Positions 1 to 7,293 of a stretch of 64,000 nt of DNA are shown here, piece after piece. The notes under the pieces are model-generated. The model was not told the origin of the DNA, made no database searches, and saw only the letters and a list, made by a program, of their open reading frames with translations. The stretch lies in contig DATBJJ010000098.1 in the NCBI GenBank assembly GCA_036556425.1, forward strand, positions 26,494 through 90,493. Direction: 5' to 3'. Both the position numbers and the translations under genes were made by a program. This stretch comes from DATBJJ01 sp036556425 (GTDB taxonomy: Bacteria > Acidobacteriota > Vicinamibacteria > Vicinamibacterales > 2-12-FULL-66-21). Each line of letters begins with the position of its first letter. The first letter of the stretch is position 1.

Positions 1-2
1 AC

Positions 3-746
3 GATCTCGTCGCCGACTACGACGCGTTCAGCGTCATCCTGCGGAAGCACATGAGCCACGGCCTGCAGGCGGACGCGCACTACACGTGGTCGCGTACGCG
101 CGACATGGCCACCCACTCGAACGGCGGCGGCACGACGATGGACAACTACGACATCTGGCGCGACTACGGCCCCGCGAACTGGGACGTGCCGCACCGCGTC
201 GTCGCCAGCTACATCTACGACATCCCGTTCCTGAAGACGTCGTCGCAGCCGATCTTGAAGCACGCCGTGGCCGGGTGGCAGGTGTCGGGCATCACGACGA
301 TCCAGAGCGGTACGCCCGTGAACATCACCTTCGGCGAGGATCGCGCGAACATCGGCGTTGGAGGGCAGCGGCCGAATCTCGTCGGCGCGGTCCCGTCGTT
401 GAACTGCCAACCGAACACGGCGGGCGCGACGCAGGTCGAGCGCCGCCGCTTGATCAACTGCTACGACCGCTCCGCGTTCGAGCTGCCGGCGCAGTTCACC
501 TTCGGCAACGCGGGCCGCAATATCCTGCGCGGACCGAAGTTCATCAGCACCGATCTGTCGCTGATGAAAAACGTCCAGGTTGGCCGCGGCGCGCGGCTGC
601 AGGTTCGCGTCGAGATGTTCAATGTCTTCAACAACGTGAACTACGGCAATCCCGGCGCCTCCTTCGACGGCGGCGCCGCGTTCGGGACGATCACGTCTGC
701 CGGATCGATGCGGCAGATTCAGTTGGGAGCGAAATTGCTCTTTTAG
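3..746 (+). CDS. TonB-dependent receptor, C-terminal part (cut by window edge)
   Basis: The reading frame is open from base 3, so only the last 247 residues are present. They show the alternating beta-strand pattern of an outer-membrane barrel: HYTWSR near the start, WQVSGITTIQSGTPVNITF in the middle, a late VEMFNVFNNVNYGNP stretch, and a terminal phenylalanine (AKLLF) as in outer-membrane proteins. This late signature is typical of the long Oar/CarboxypepD_reg-type receptors of Acidobacteria, which import large or unknown substrates with TonB energy. The N-terminal regulatory and plug domains lie outside the window. The substrate cannot be inferred. The exported enzymes that follow at 916-3452 may process something it brings in, but that is a guess from position. 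Confidence 0.8.
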   Translation, partial: DLVADYDAFSVILRKHMSHGLQADAHYTWSRTRDMATHSNGGGTTMDNYDIWRDYGPANWDVPHRVVASYIYDIPFLKTSSQPILKHAVAGWQVSGITTIQSGTPVNITFGEDRANIGVGGQRPNLVGAVPSLNCQPNTAGATQVERRRLINCYDRSAFELPAQFTFGNAGRNILRGPKFISTDLSLMKNVQVGRGARLQVRVEMFNVFNNVNYGNPGASFDGGAAFGTITSAGSMRQIQLGAKLLF

Positions 747-903
747 CTCTCAGCTGTCAGCTCTCAGCTGTCAGCTGAGAACTGAGAACTGATGGCTGAG
801 AGCTGATAGCTGTGAGCTGAGAACTGAGAACTGAGAACTGATGACTGAGAGCTGATAGCTGATAGCTGATGGCTGAGAGCTGAGAGCTGTGAGCTGATAG
901 CTA
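747..903. repeat. Degenerate short tandem repeat between genes
   Basis: After the receptor stop codon about 157 bases consist almost only of variants of AGCTGATAGCTG, AGCTGAGAACTG and AGCTCTCAGCTG, with a unit of 7 to 12 bases. There are no unique spacers and no open frame of note. It ends just before the ribosome-binding site of the next gene. Confidence 0.85.
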
Positions 904-915
904 GTGGGAGGATCC

Positions 916-2562
916 ATGTCCACGCCTTCTAGGTTAAGCCGCCGCGATTTACTGCGCGCGGCGGGATTGTTCGGCGCGGCCGGCGCCGTCTCGGCGCCGC
1001 GTGCGGCAGCCGGGAGCGGCGCGGTCGTTCCAGCATCCGAAGCCGCGGCGGCGGCGATGCAGTCGGCGCCCGATGTCTACAAGGCCATCGGCGTCCGACC
1101 GCTGATCAATTGCCGCGGCACCTTCACGATAATCGGCGGCTCGATCGAGCTGCCGGAAGTCGCGGCAGCGAAGACGGCGGCCAACAGGCAGTACGCGCAC
1201 CTCGACGAGGTCATGGAGGCGGTCGGCAGGCGCCTCGCCGAGCTGACCGGTGCCGAGTGGGGGATGGTGAGCGCCGGCTGCGCCGCGGCGATGTCGCATG
1301 GGACCGCGGCATGCGTCGCCGGAGGCAATCCCGATCTGCACGTGAGGCTTCCGAATCTCGAGGGCTTCGCGAAGGACGAGGTGATCATCCCCACGCACTC
1401 GCGGAACGTGTACGACGCCGCGATCCGCGCGGTCGGCGTCAAGATCATCGAGGTCGAGACGCCGGAAGCGCTCCAGCTCGCGATCGGTCCGAAGACCGCG
1501 ATGATCTACATCTTCGCCGGACCGCGAAACGACTCGGGGCCGATGTCGACGGAAGCGATCGCCGCGATCGCGCGGCCGCACAACGTGCCGGTCTTCGTCG
1601 ACGCGGCCGCCGAGATCCTGACGATTCCAAACGTCCATTTGAAGCGCGGCGCCACCCTCGTCGCGTACAGCGGCGGGAAGTACATCCGCGGACCGCAAAG
1701 CGCGGGCCTGCTGCTCGGCCGGAAGGATCTCGTCAGAGCGGCGTGGGTCCATAGCGCGCCGCATCACGGCTACGCGCGCGCGATGAAGGTCGGGCGCGAA
1801 GAGATGATCGCGATGCTCGCCGCCGTGGAGAGCTGGGTCAAGCGCGATCACGCCGCGGAGTGGAAGGAATGGGTCGCGCGCTGCGACTACATCGCCGACC
1901 GCGTGTCGAAGATCGCGGGCGTCAGCGCCGCCGTGCAGCGCGAGCCCGGCGCGAGCCTGAGCAATCGCAGCCCCACGCTCCGGATCCGTTGGGACTCGAC
2001 GCACCTCGGCATCACCGGCGCCGGCGTCGCGGATCTGCTCGACAAAGGCGAGCCGCGCATCACCCTCGGCGGCGGGGGCGGCGGCGGCGGACGGCAGGGC
2101 GGCTCGGATCAAGGCGATACGGGCATCTCGATCACGTCCTCGATGATGGCGCCGGGCGACGAGAAGATCGTCGCGCAGCGGATCGTCGAAGTGCTCTCGA
2201 AGAAGCACACGTTGCCGGCCGTGGAGACGCCGGCCGCGCCGTCAGCCAATCTCTCGGGGCGATGGGAGGTCGATATCGCTTACGCGGCCAGCGCGTCGAA
2301 GCATGCGCTGCACCTCACGCAGGACGGCAACAAGCTGTCGGGCCTGCATCAAGGGAACTTCGTCACGCGCGACATCGCCGGCACGATCAGCGGCGACGCC
2401 GTCGTCCTCGCGAGCAGCGTGACCGAGCGGCACGGCGACGCGATCTCGTACCGGTTCACCGGCAAGATCGCCGGCGACGTCATGTCGGGCGAGTTGAGCA
2501 TGGGCGAGTACCTCGGCGCGGCGTGGACGGCCCGCAAGGCGAGCGGCACGCAAGGAGTCTGA
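916..2562 (+). CDS. Exported SelA-like PLP-dependent lyase/transferase with lipocalin-like tail
   Basis: 548 residues. The start at 916 follows GGGAGG by four bases; GTG at 904 is an alternative. A Tat signal is visible (SRRDLL, Arg9-Arg10, then an Ala-rich core), so the protein should be folded in the cytoplasm and exported. Residues about 45-440 match the fold-type I family of SelA and D-glucosaminate-6-phosphate ammonia-lyase. The PLP lysine is probably K255 in YSGGKYIRGPQ, and VFVDAAAE supplies the usual cofactor-binding aspartate. A run of eight glycines interrupts the late domain. Residues about 445-548 form a separate beta-rich domain (LSGRWEVDI, LHLTQDGNKLSG) like small acidobacterial lipocalin-like domains. 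It lies two bases from the exported RraA-like gene. The substrate is unknown. Confidence 0.8.
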   Translation: MSTPSRLSRRDLLRAAGLFGAAGAVSAPRAAAGSGAVVPASEAAAAAMQSAPDVYKAIGVRPLINCRGTFTIIGGSIELPEVAAAKTAANRQYAHLDEVMEAVGRRLAELTGAEWGMVSAGCAAAMSHGTAACVAGGNPDLHVRLPNLEGFAKDEVIIPTHSRNVYDAAIRAVGVKIIEVETPEALQLAIGPKTAMIYIFAGPRNDSGPMSTEAIAAIARPHNVPVFVDAAAEILTIPNVHLKRGATLVAYSGGKYIRGPQSAGLLLGRKDLVRAAWVHSAPHHGYARAMKVGREEMIAMLAAVESWVKRDHAAEWKEWVARCDYIADRVSKIAGVSAAVQREPGASLSNRSPTLRIRWDSTHLGITGAGVADLLDKGEPRITLGGGGGGGGRQGGSDQGDTGISITSSMMAPGDEKIVAQRIVEVLSKKHTLPAVETPAAPSANLSGRWEVDIAYAASASKHALHLTQDGNKLSGLHQGNFVTRDIAGTISGDAVVLASSVTERHGDAISYRFTGKIAGDVMSGELSMGEYLGAAWTARKASGTQGV

Positions 2563-2564
2563 CG

Positions 2565-3452
2565 ATGACGCGATCCATCATGTGCGCGATCGCATCGGCC
2601 GTGGTTCTTGCCGGCGCCGCGAACGCGCAGGTGAACAGCCTGACGCCCGCGCAGTTGACGCGCTACACGCCGTTGAATCCGTACGAGCGGTTCACGGATG
2701 GCCGGCCGAAAGTGCCCGACGCGCTCGTGAACACGATTCGCGAGATGGGCCTCGACGTCGAGGAGGCGTGGGGCCTGCTGCGTCAGAAGGGATACGTCAA
2801 CCAATACGAGGCGAACTGGAACGTGCTGCTGCCCGACAAGAAGCTCGTCGGCCGCGCGTTCACCGTTCAGTTCATGCCGACGCGTCCGGACCTCGCGGAC
2901 GCCGCGCAGAAAGAGGCGGATGAGAAAGGCATCGGCCGGCTGCGCAACCAGACCGCGATCGACATGCTCCAGCCGGGAGACGTTGCCGTCGTCGATCTGT
3001 TCGGCAAAGTGAACGGCGGCACGTTCGTCGGCGACAAGCTGGCGTACTACGTTCAGAAAACGACGGGAACGGGCCTCGTCGTCGACGGCGCGCTCTTCTA
3101 TTTGAGCCGCATCGCGAAGACCGGCATGCCGGCCTACTATCGCGGCACGCACCCTGGTTCGCTGACCGACGTCCTCCTGACAGGAATCAACGTTCCCGTC
3201 CAGATCGGCGGCGCCATCGTCATGCCTGGCGACATCGTGCTCGGCGATCGCGACGGCGTCCTCTTCATCCCGCCGCAGCTCGTCGAGGAAGTCATCACGT
3301 CCGCGAAGACGCAGCGCCTGCGCGACGAGTGGGTCAAGGCGAAGATGGCGACGGGAAAGTACAAGTCGAGCGAGTTGTACGGCCGGCCAACCGATCCTCA
3401 GCTCGCGAAGGAGCTCGACGAGTACATCAAGAAGGGAATGACCAAGAAGTAG
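2565..3452 (+). CDS. Exported RraA-family aldolase/decarboxylase-like protein
   Basis: 295 residues, beginning two bases after the stop of the SelA-like gene, so the two are surely co-transcribed. The first 19 residues form a Sec signal peptide ending NAQ. The rest is the RraA/HMG-aldolase fold: GDVAVVDLFGKVNGG, a GLVVDGALF strand, and PGDIVLGDRDGVLFIP near the C-terminus. Family members are 4-hydroxy-4-methyl-2-oxoglutarate or oxaloacetate lyases, or RNase E regulators, normally cytoplasmic. A signal peptide rules out RNase E control here and points to a periplasmic carbon-carbon lyase or a binding protein. Pairing with a PLP enzyme suggests a short exported catabolic route. Confidence 0.82.
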   Translation: MTRSIMCAIASAVVLAGAANAQVNSLTPAQLTRYTPLNPYERFTDGRPKVPDALVNTIREMGLDVEEAWGLLRQKGYVNQYEANWNVLLPDKKLVGRAFTVQFMPTRPDLADAAQKEADEKGIGRLRNQTAIDMLQPGDVAVVDLFGKVNGGTFVGDKLAYYVQKTTGTGLVVDGALFYLSRIAKTGMPAYYRGTHPGSLTDVLLTGINVPVQIGGAIVMPGDIVLGDRDGVLFIPPQLVEEVITSAKTQRLRDEWVKAKMATGKYKSSELYGRPTDPQLAKELDEYIKKGMTKK

Positions 3453-3454
3453 CC

Positions 3455-3658
3455 CTACCTCTTCTTCGACGACGCTCGCTTGCGCGACGATTTGCGCGGC
3501 ACCTTCGCGCCCTTGCGGCGCGATTCGTTCAGCGCGATCGCGATCGCCTGCTTCCGGCTTCGGACCTTGCGGCCGGATCCGCTCTCGAGCGTTCCGCGTT
3601 TGCGGCGCCGCATCGCGGACTCCACGTTCTTCGACGCCGACTTGCCGTACTTTGCCAT
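3455..3658 (-). CDS. Small basic DUF6496-type protein
   Basis: 67 residues, very rich in Lys and Arg. The start MAKYGKSASKNVE is preceded by GAGGGGG at good spacing; an upstream in-frame start at 3700 lacks this. The body reads RRRKRGTLESGSG then KVRSRKQAIAIALNESRRKG and KVPRKSSRKRASSKKR. This matches the DUF6496 family of small proteins widespread in soil bacteria. The basic tail suggests nucleic-acid binding, but no function is established. It converges on the RraA-like gene with only two bases between the stops. Confidence 0.75.
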   Translation of the reverse strand: MAKYGKSASKNVESAMRRRKRGTLESGSGRKVRSRKQAIAIALNESRRKGAKVPRKSSRKRASSKKR

Positions 3659-3679
3659 CTGGACCCCCTCAGAATGACT

Positions 3680-3747
3680 GCACCGGATCGCACGGTGCAA
3701 ATCACATGCTCATATCCGTGACGGGCCCGTCACAATCTGAATAAAAT
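3680..3747 (+). promoter_or_regulatory. Probable promoter with 16-bp perfect palindrome (operator)
   Basis: Between the DUF6496 gene and the isochorismatase gene lies GTGACGGGCCCGTCAC (3718-3733), a perfect palindrome. A -10 box TAAAAT is at 3742-3747; the matching -35 region (GTGACG, 18-base spacer) sits inside the palindrome, the classic position for a repressor site. A second, weaker inverted repeat (GCACCG, 7 bases, CGGTGC) is at 3680-3698. The regulator is unknown. Confidence 0.5.
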
Positions 3748-3776
3748 CGGAACACGTGTTGCAGCTTACGGCCTGG

Positions 3777-4367
3777 ATGAGTATGGCGAAATCGGGTTCC
3801 GGCGCGGCGCTTCTCTTGATCGACGTCATCAACGACATGGACTTCCCCGGCTCCCAGCCGCTCGTCGAGCAGGCCGTACCCATGGCGCGCCGCCTGCGCA
3901 GCCTCAAGCAGCGGGCGCGCGCCGCGGGCATTCCAACGATCTACATCAACGACAACTTCGGGAAGTGGCGATCGGATTTTCGGACGCTCGTCGACCACTG
4001 CATTCACGACGAGGTGCCCGGACGCGAAGTGGCGCGAATCCTTCAGCCCGACAGCGAGGACTACTTCATCCTCAAGCCGAAGCATTCGGCGTTCCACTGC
4101 ACGGCGCTCGAAATCCTGCTCGAAAGCCTCGGGGCGAACACGGTCATCATGACGGGGATCGCGGGGAACATCTGCGTGCTCTTCAGCGCGAACGACGCCT
4201 ACATGCGCGATTTCCGGCTCATCGTGCCTGGTGACTGCATCGTGTCGAATACCGAAGCGGAGAACCTGGACGCGCTCCAGCAAATGCGGACCGTGCTGAA
4301 GGCGGATGTCACACCCTCCGATGCGCTGGATCTCGACGCCATCGGGCGCAAGGCAGAGTTCGCGTGA
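3777..4367 (+). CDS. Isochorismatase-family cysteine hydrolase
   Basis: 196 residues from ATG 3777; GTG 3756 and ATG 3783 are alternatives. The catalytic triad of the family is complete: D16 in ALLLIDVIND, K102 in LKPKHSAF and C133 in GIAGNICV. The members hydrolyse small amides or enol ethers (nicotinamide, ureidoacrylate, biuret, isochorismate); the substrate here is open. It has no signal peptide, so it is cytoplasmic. The stop codon overlaps the GTG start of the PHP gene by four bases (GTGA), the first of three linked genes. A palindrome at the promoter suggests repression. Confidence 0.85.
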   Translation: MSMAKSGSGAALLLIDVINDMDFPGSQPLVEQAVPMARRLRSLKQRARAAGIPTIYINDNFGKWRSDFRTLVDHCIHDEVPGREVARILQPDSEDYFILKPKHSAFHCTALEILLESLGANTVIMTGIAGNICVLFSANDAYMRDFRLIVPGDCIVSNTEAENLDALQQMRTVLKADVTPSDALDLDAIGRKAEFA

Positions 4368-5506
4368 AAGAGACCGGCCGCGACACGAACACGTTGATAG
4401 CCGGACTGCTGCGCGATCTCGCCGCGGTGCAGACGTCGACGCAGAGCCGATGGGGCTACCGGCGCGCCGCAGCGGCGATCAGCGATTTGGATGAGCCGAT
4501 CGAGGCGCTCGTCCAGCCGGACGGAACGCTCCGCAAGATCCCGAACGTCGGCCCCTCGTCTACGCGCGTGATCCTCGAGGTGCTGCGCACCGGATCCTCG
4601 GCGACGGTGGAGCAGGCGGTTCAGTCGAGCCCCAAGCGCAAGCAGATCGACGCGAGCCGGGAGCTGCGGGGAGATTTCCTGAGCCGTTCGCAGGTGATGG
4701 CCGCGCTGAGCGACGCCAGCCTCGACGGCCCGTCGATGGCGGACTACCGCGGCGATTTGCAGATGCACTCCGTGTGGAGCGACGGCCGCCAGACGCTCGA
4801 GGGGATCGTCGAGGGGTGTCTCGCGCGCGGCTATGACTACGCGGCGGTCACCGATCACTCGTACGGGCTTCCGATCGCCCGCGGCGTTCCGATGGCGAAA
4901 CTCGTCGAGCAGCACCGCGAGATCGAGAAGTTGAACCGCGCGTTCGCTGGTCGCTTTCGGCTGCTCAAAGGGATCGAGGCCAACATTCGCGCCGACGGAT
5001 CGATCGACATGGAACCGCACGAGCTCGAGACGCTCGAGATCGTCGTTGCCGCGCCGCACTCGGCGCTGCGCAGCGCGGCGCCTCAGACCGCGCGGATGAT
5101 TGCCGCCGTATCCACGCCCGGCGTGCACATTCTCGGGCACCCGCGAGGCCGGAAGTTCGGCGCAAGACCCGGCGTGTCCGCCGATTGGGATGCGGTCTTC
5201 GCGGCTGCCGCGCGCACCGGCGTCGCGATCGAGATCGACGGCGATCCGTCGCGGCAGGACGTGGACCACACGCTGGCTCCTCGCGCGCTCCGCGCCGGAT
5301 GCCTCTTCGCGCTCGACAGCGACGCGCACGCGAACGACGAGCTCGAATACGCGGAGACGGCGATCGCGCACGCGCGGCTCGCGGGCATTCCTCGGGATCG
5401 AATCATCAACTGCTGGCCGTTGAAGCGGCTGCTCACCTGGGCTCGACGGCGATCGTCCGAGCTCGCGTCGCCGGCGGCGCGCCGCGGCGCGGATTTTCGA
5501 CCGTGA
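4364..5506 (+). CDS. PHP-domain phosphoesterase with HhH N-terminus (PolX-like, no polymerase palm)
   Basis: 380 residues. Residues about 1-90 contain a helix-hairpin-helix segment (LRKIPNVGPSSTRVILEVL) like that in family X polymerases. From about residue 125 a PHP metallo-phosphoesterase follows: DLQMHSVWSDG, AVTDHSYG, GIEANI, HILGHPRG and DSDAHAN provide metal ligands. The first His of the usual DLHxH is Gln, as in some PolX-type PHP domains. The nucleotidyltransferase palm is absent, so it is a stand-alone PHP enzyme, perhaps a 3'-end phosphatase or exonuclease in repair. It overlaps both neighbours by GTGA, so it is translationally coupled to the hydrolase and the kinase. Confidence 0.82.
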   Translation: MKETGRDTNTLIAGLLRDLAAVQTSTQSRWGYRRAAAAISDLDEPIEALVQPDGTLRKIPNVGPSSTRVILEVLRTGSSATVEQAVQSSPKRKQIDASRELRGDFLSRSQVMAALSDASLDGPSMADYRGDLQMHSVWSDGRQTLEGIVEGCLARGYDYAAVTDHSYGLPIARGVPMAKLVEQHREIEKLNRAFAGRFRLLKGIEANIRADGSIDMEPHELETLEIVVAAPHSALRSAAPQTARMIAAVSTPGVHILGHPRGRKFGARPGVSADWDAVFAAAARTGVAIEIDGDPSRQDVDHTLAPRALRAGCLFALDSDAHANDELEYAETAIAHARLAGIPRDRIINCWPLKRLLTWARRRSSELASPAARRGADFRP

Positions 5507-6618
5507 CGATTCCGCCGAAGTTCGCCGCGCGGTGGCTTGCCGCGATCGTCGAATCGAGCGACGACGCGATCGTCAGCAAGGATCTGAACGGCATCGTTAC
5601 GTCGTGGAACGGCGCGGCCGAGAATCTCTTCGGGTTCACATCCGCCGAGATCGTCGGGACCTCGATCTGCCGCATCATTCCAGCCGACCGTCAGGGCGAA
5701 GAAGACGACCTGCTGGCGCGGCTGCGGAATGGCGAGAAGATCGATCACTTCGAGACGATACGCCAGCGCAAGGACGGCACGCTCGTGCCCATCTCCCTGA
5801 CGGTCTCACCGATCCGCGACGAGGACGGCCGCATCGTCGGCGCGTCGAAGATCGCGCGCGACATCACGGAGCGGAAGCTGATCGAGCAAGCGCGAGCCGA
5901 GGTGCTGCGGACCGCGCAGGAAGCCAGCCGGCTGAAGGACGAATTCCTCGCAACGCTCTCGCACGAGCTGCGCACGCCGCTGAACGCGATCTTCGGTTAC
6001 GCGCGCATGCTGCGCGCAGGCGCGGTCTCCACGGATCAGCAGCAGCATGCGATGGAGACGATCGAGCGCAACGCGACGGCGCTGACCCGGCTTGTCGAAG
6101 ACATCCTCGATTCGTCCGCGATCATCGCGGGCAAGCTGCGGCTCAGAGTGCAGCCGGTGCAGCTCCAGGCCATCGTCGCGGAGGCGCTTCAAACGGTTCG
6201 TCCCTCGGCCGACGCTCGCGGCATCGCCCTCGAAACGGCGATCGATCCGGCGATTCCCGAGATAACCGGCGATCCCGATCGCCTGCAGCAGATCGTGTGG
6301 AACCTGCTGTCGAATGGCGTCAAGTTCACCGACCGCGGCGGAACGGTGCGCATCAGCCTCGACCATGCGGCCTCGACCGTGCGGCTGATGGTCAGCGATA
6401 CGGGCATCGGAATCGCGCCGGAGTTCCAGCCCCACGTCTTCGATCGTTTTCGTCAGGCGGATTCGGGCGCGAGCCGCGAGCGCGGCGGCCTCGGGCTCGG
6501 CCTCTCGATCGTGCGGCATCTCGTCGAGATGCACGGCGGCACGATCGCCGTCACGAGCGCGGGCCAGAATCAGGGCTCGACCTTCGTCGTCACTCTGCCG
6601 GCGCCGCCGCGCGCCTGA
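5503..6618 (+). CDS. PAS-domain soluble sensor histidine kinase
   Basis: 371 residues from GTG 5503, whose TGA-sharing overlap with the upstream gene decides the start. Order: PAS domain about 10-125 (ESSDDAIVSKDLNG, HFETIRQRKDG, VGASKIARDIT), HisKA with phosphoacceptor H154 in SHELRTPLN, then HATPase_c with LLSNGVKFTDRGG, DTGIGIA and a GLGLGLSIVRHLVEMHGG box. There is no membrane segment and no response regulator next to it, so it is an orphan cytoplasmic kinase. Its PAS is a close paralogue of the second PAS of the kinase at 28697. The last 49 bases overlap the end of the opposite udgX gene. Confidence 0.9.
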   Translation: MTIPPKFAARWLAAIVESSDDAIVSKDLNGIVTSWNGAAENLFGFTSAEIVGTSICRIIPADRQGEEDDLLARLRNGEKIDHFETIRQRKDGTLVPISLTVSPIRDEDGRIVGASKIARDITERKLIEQARAEVLRTAQEASRLKDEFLATLSHELRTPLNAIFGYARMLRAGAVSTDQQQHAMETIERNATALTRLVEDILDSSAIIAGKLRLRVQPVQLQAIVAEALQTVRPSADARGIALETAIDPAIPEITGDPDRLQQIVWNLLSNGVKFTDRGGTVRISLDHAASTVRLMVSDTGIGIAPEFQPHVFDRFRQADSGASRERGGLGLGLSIVRHLVEMHGGTIAVTSAGQNQGSTFVVTLPAPPRA

Positions 6619-7244
6619 CCGACGCGCTTCGCCAGCGCCCGCAAATCGTTCACGAACAGCCGGCGCGCCTCGGCGCGCGATTCCGAGTCGGGCGCTCTGA
6701 GAATCGACGACGGGTGGACCGTCAGCGTCACGATGTCCGCGAGATCCGACGGGAAGAACTTGCCGCGATCGCGCATCACCCGCGCCGACGAACCGAGAAT
6801 CACGCCGGCGGCCGTCGCGCCCAGCGCGACGATGGCGCGCGGCTTCAAGAGCGCGATTTCGCTGTCGAGCCACACGCGGCAGGCGAGGATCTCTTCGCGG
6901 TTGGGCTTCTCGTGGATGCGGCGCTTTCCGCGCGGCGTCCACTTGAAGTGCTTCACTGCGTTGGTGAGATACACCTGAGCGAGATCGATTCCGGCCTCCT
7001 CGAGCGAGGCCCTGAGGAGTTGTCCCGCGGGGCCGACGAACGGCTCGCCCTCGAGGTCTTCGGCGTCTCCGGGCTGTTCGCCGACGAGCATGATCGGCGC
7101 CTGCTTGGGACCTTCGCCGAAGACGGTCTGGGTCGCGCGCTTCCAGAGATCGCAGCGCCGGCACTTCATCGCTTCGTCGCGTACAGCGTCGAGATCCTTC
7201 GGAAGCGATCGCGGCTCGGCTTTCTTTGCCATGGCGCTCGGCAT
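6570..7244 (-). CDS. udgX: UdgX-type uracil-DNA glycosylase
   Basis: 224 residues from 7244; ATG at 7232 (MAKKAEPR) is an alternative. Family motifs are GEQPGD (55-60) and HPSSILR (177-183). The UdgX hallmark insertion KRRIH (107-111) is present; in characterised UdgX the histidine of this motif attacks the sugar and leaves the enzyme covalently bound at the uracil site. C28, C31 and C122 fit three [4Fe-4S] ligands, and H99 stands where family-4 enzymes have the other cysteine. It should recognise uracil in DNA and mark it covalently. The gene is near LigC/Prim-PolC, which fits a base-excision setting. Confidence 0.92.
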   Translation of the reverse strand: MPSAMAKKAEPRSLPKDLDAVRDEAMKCRRCDLWKRATQTVFGEGPKQAPIMLVGEQPGDAEDLEGEPFVGPAGQLLRASLEEAGIDLAQVYLTNAVKHFKWTPRGKRRIHEKPNREEILACRVWLDSEIALLKPRAIVALGATAAGVILGSSARVMRDRGKFFPSDLADIVTLTVHPSSILRAPDSESRAEARRLFVNDLRALAKRVGQARGGAGRVTTKVEP

Positions 7245-7293
7245 ATTCTGCGATCACAGACCGTGCCGTTGGGGTCAGACCCCAACCGCGAAT

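Noticed and set aside
747..903. Possible CRISPR array or attachment site.
   Set aside because: Units are too short and degenerate, there are no unique spacers, and no cas or integrase gene is near.
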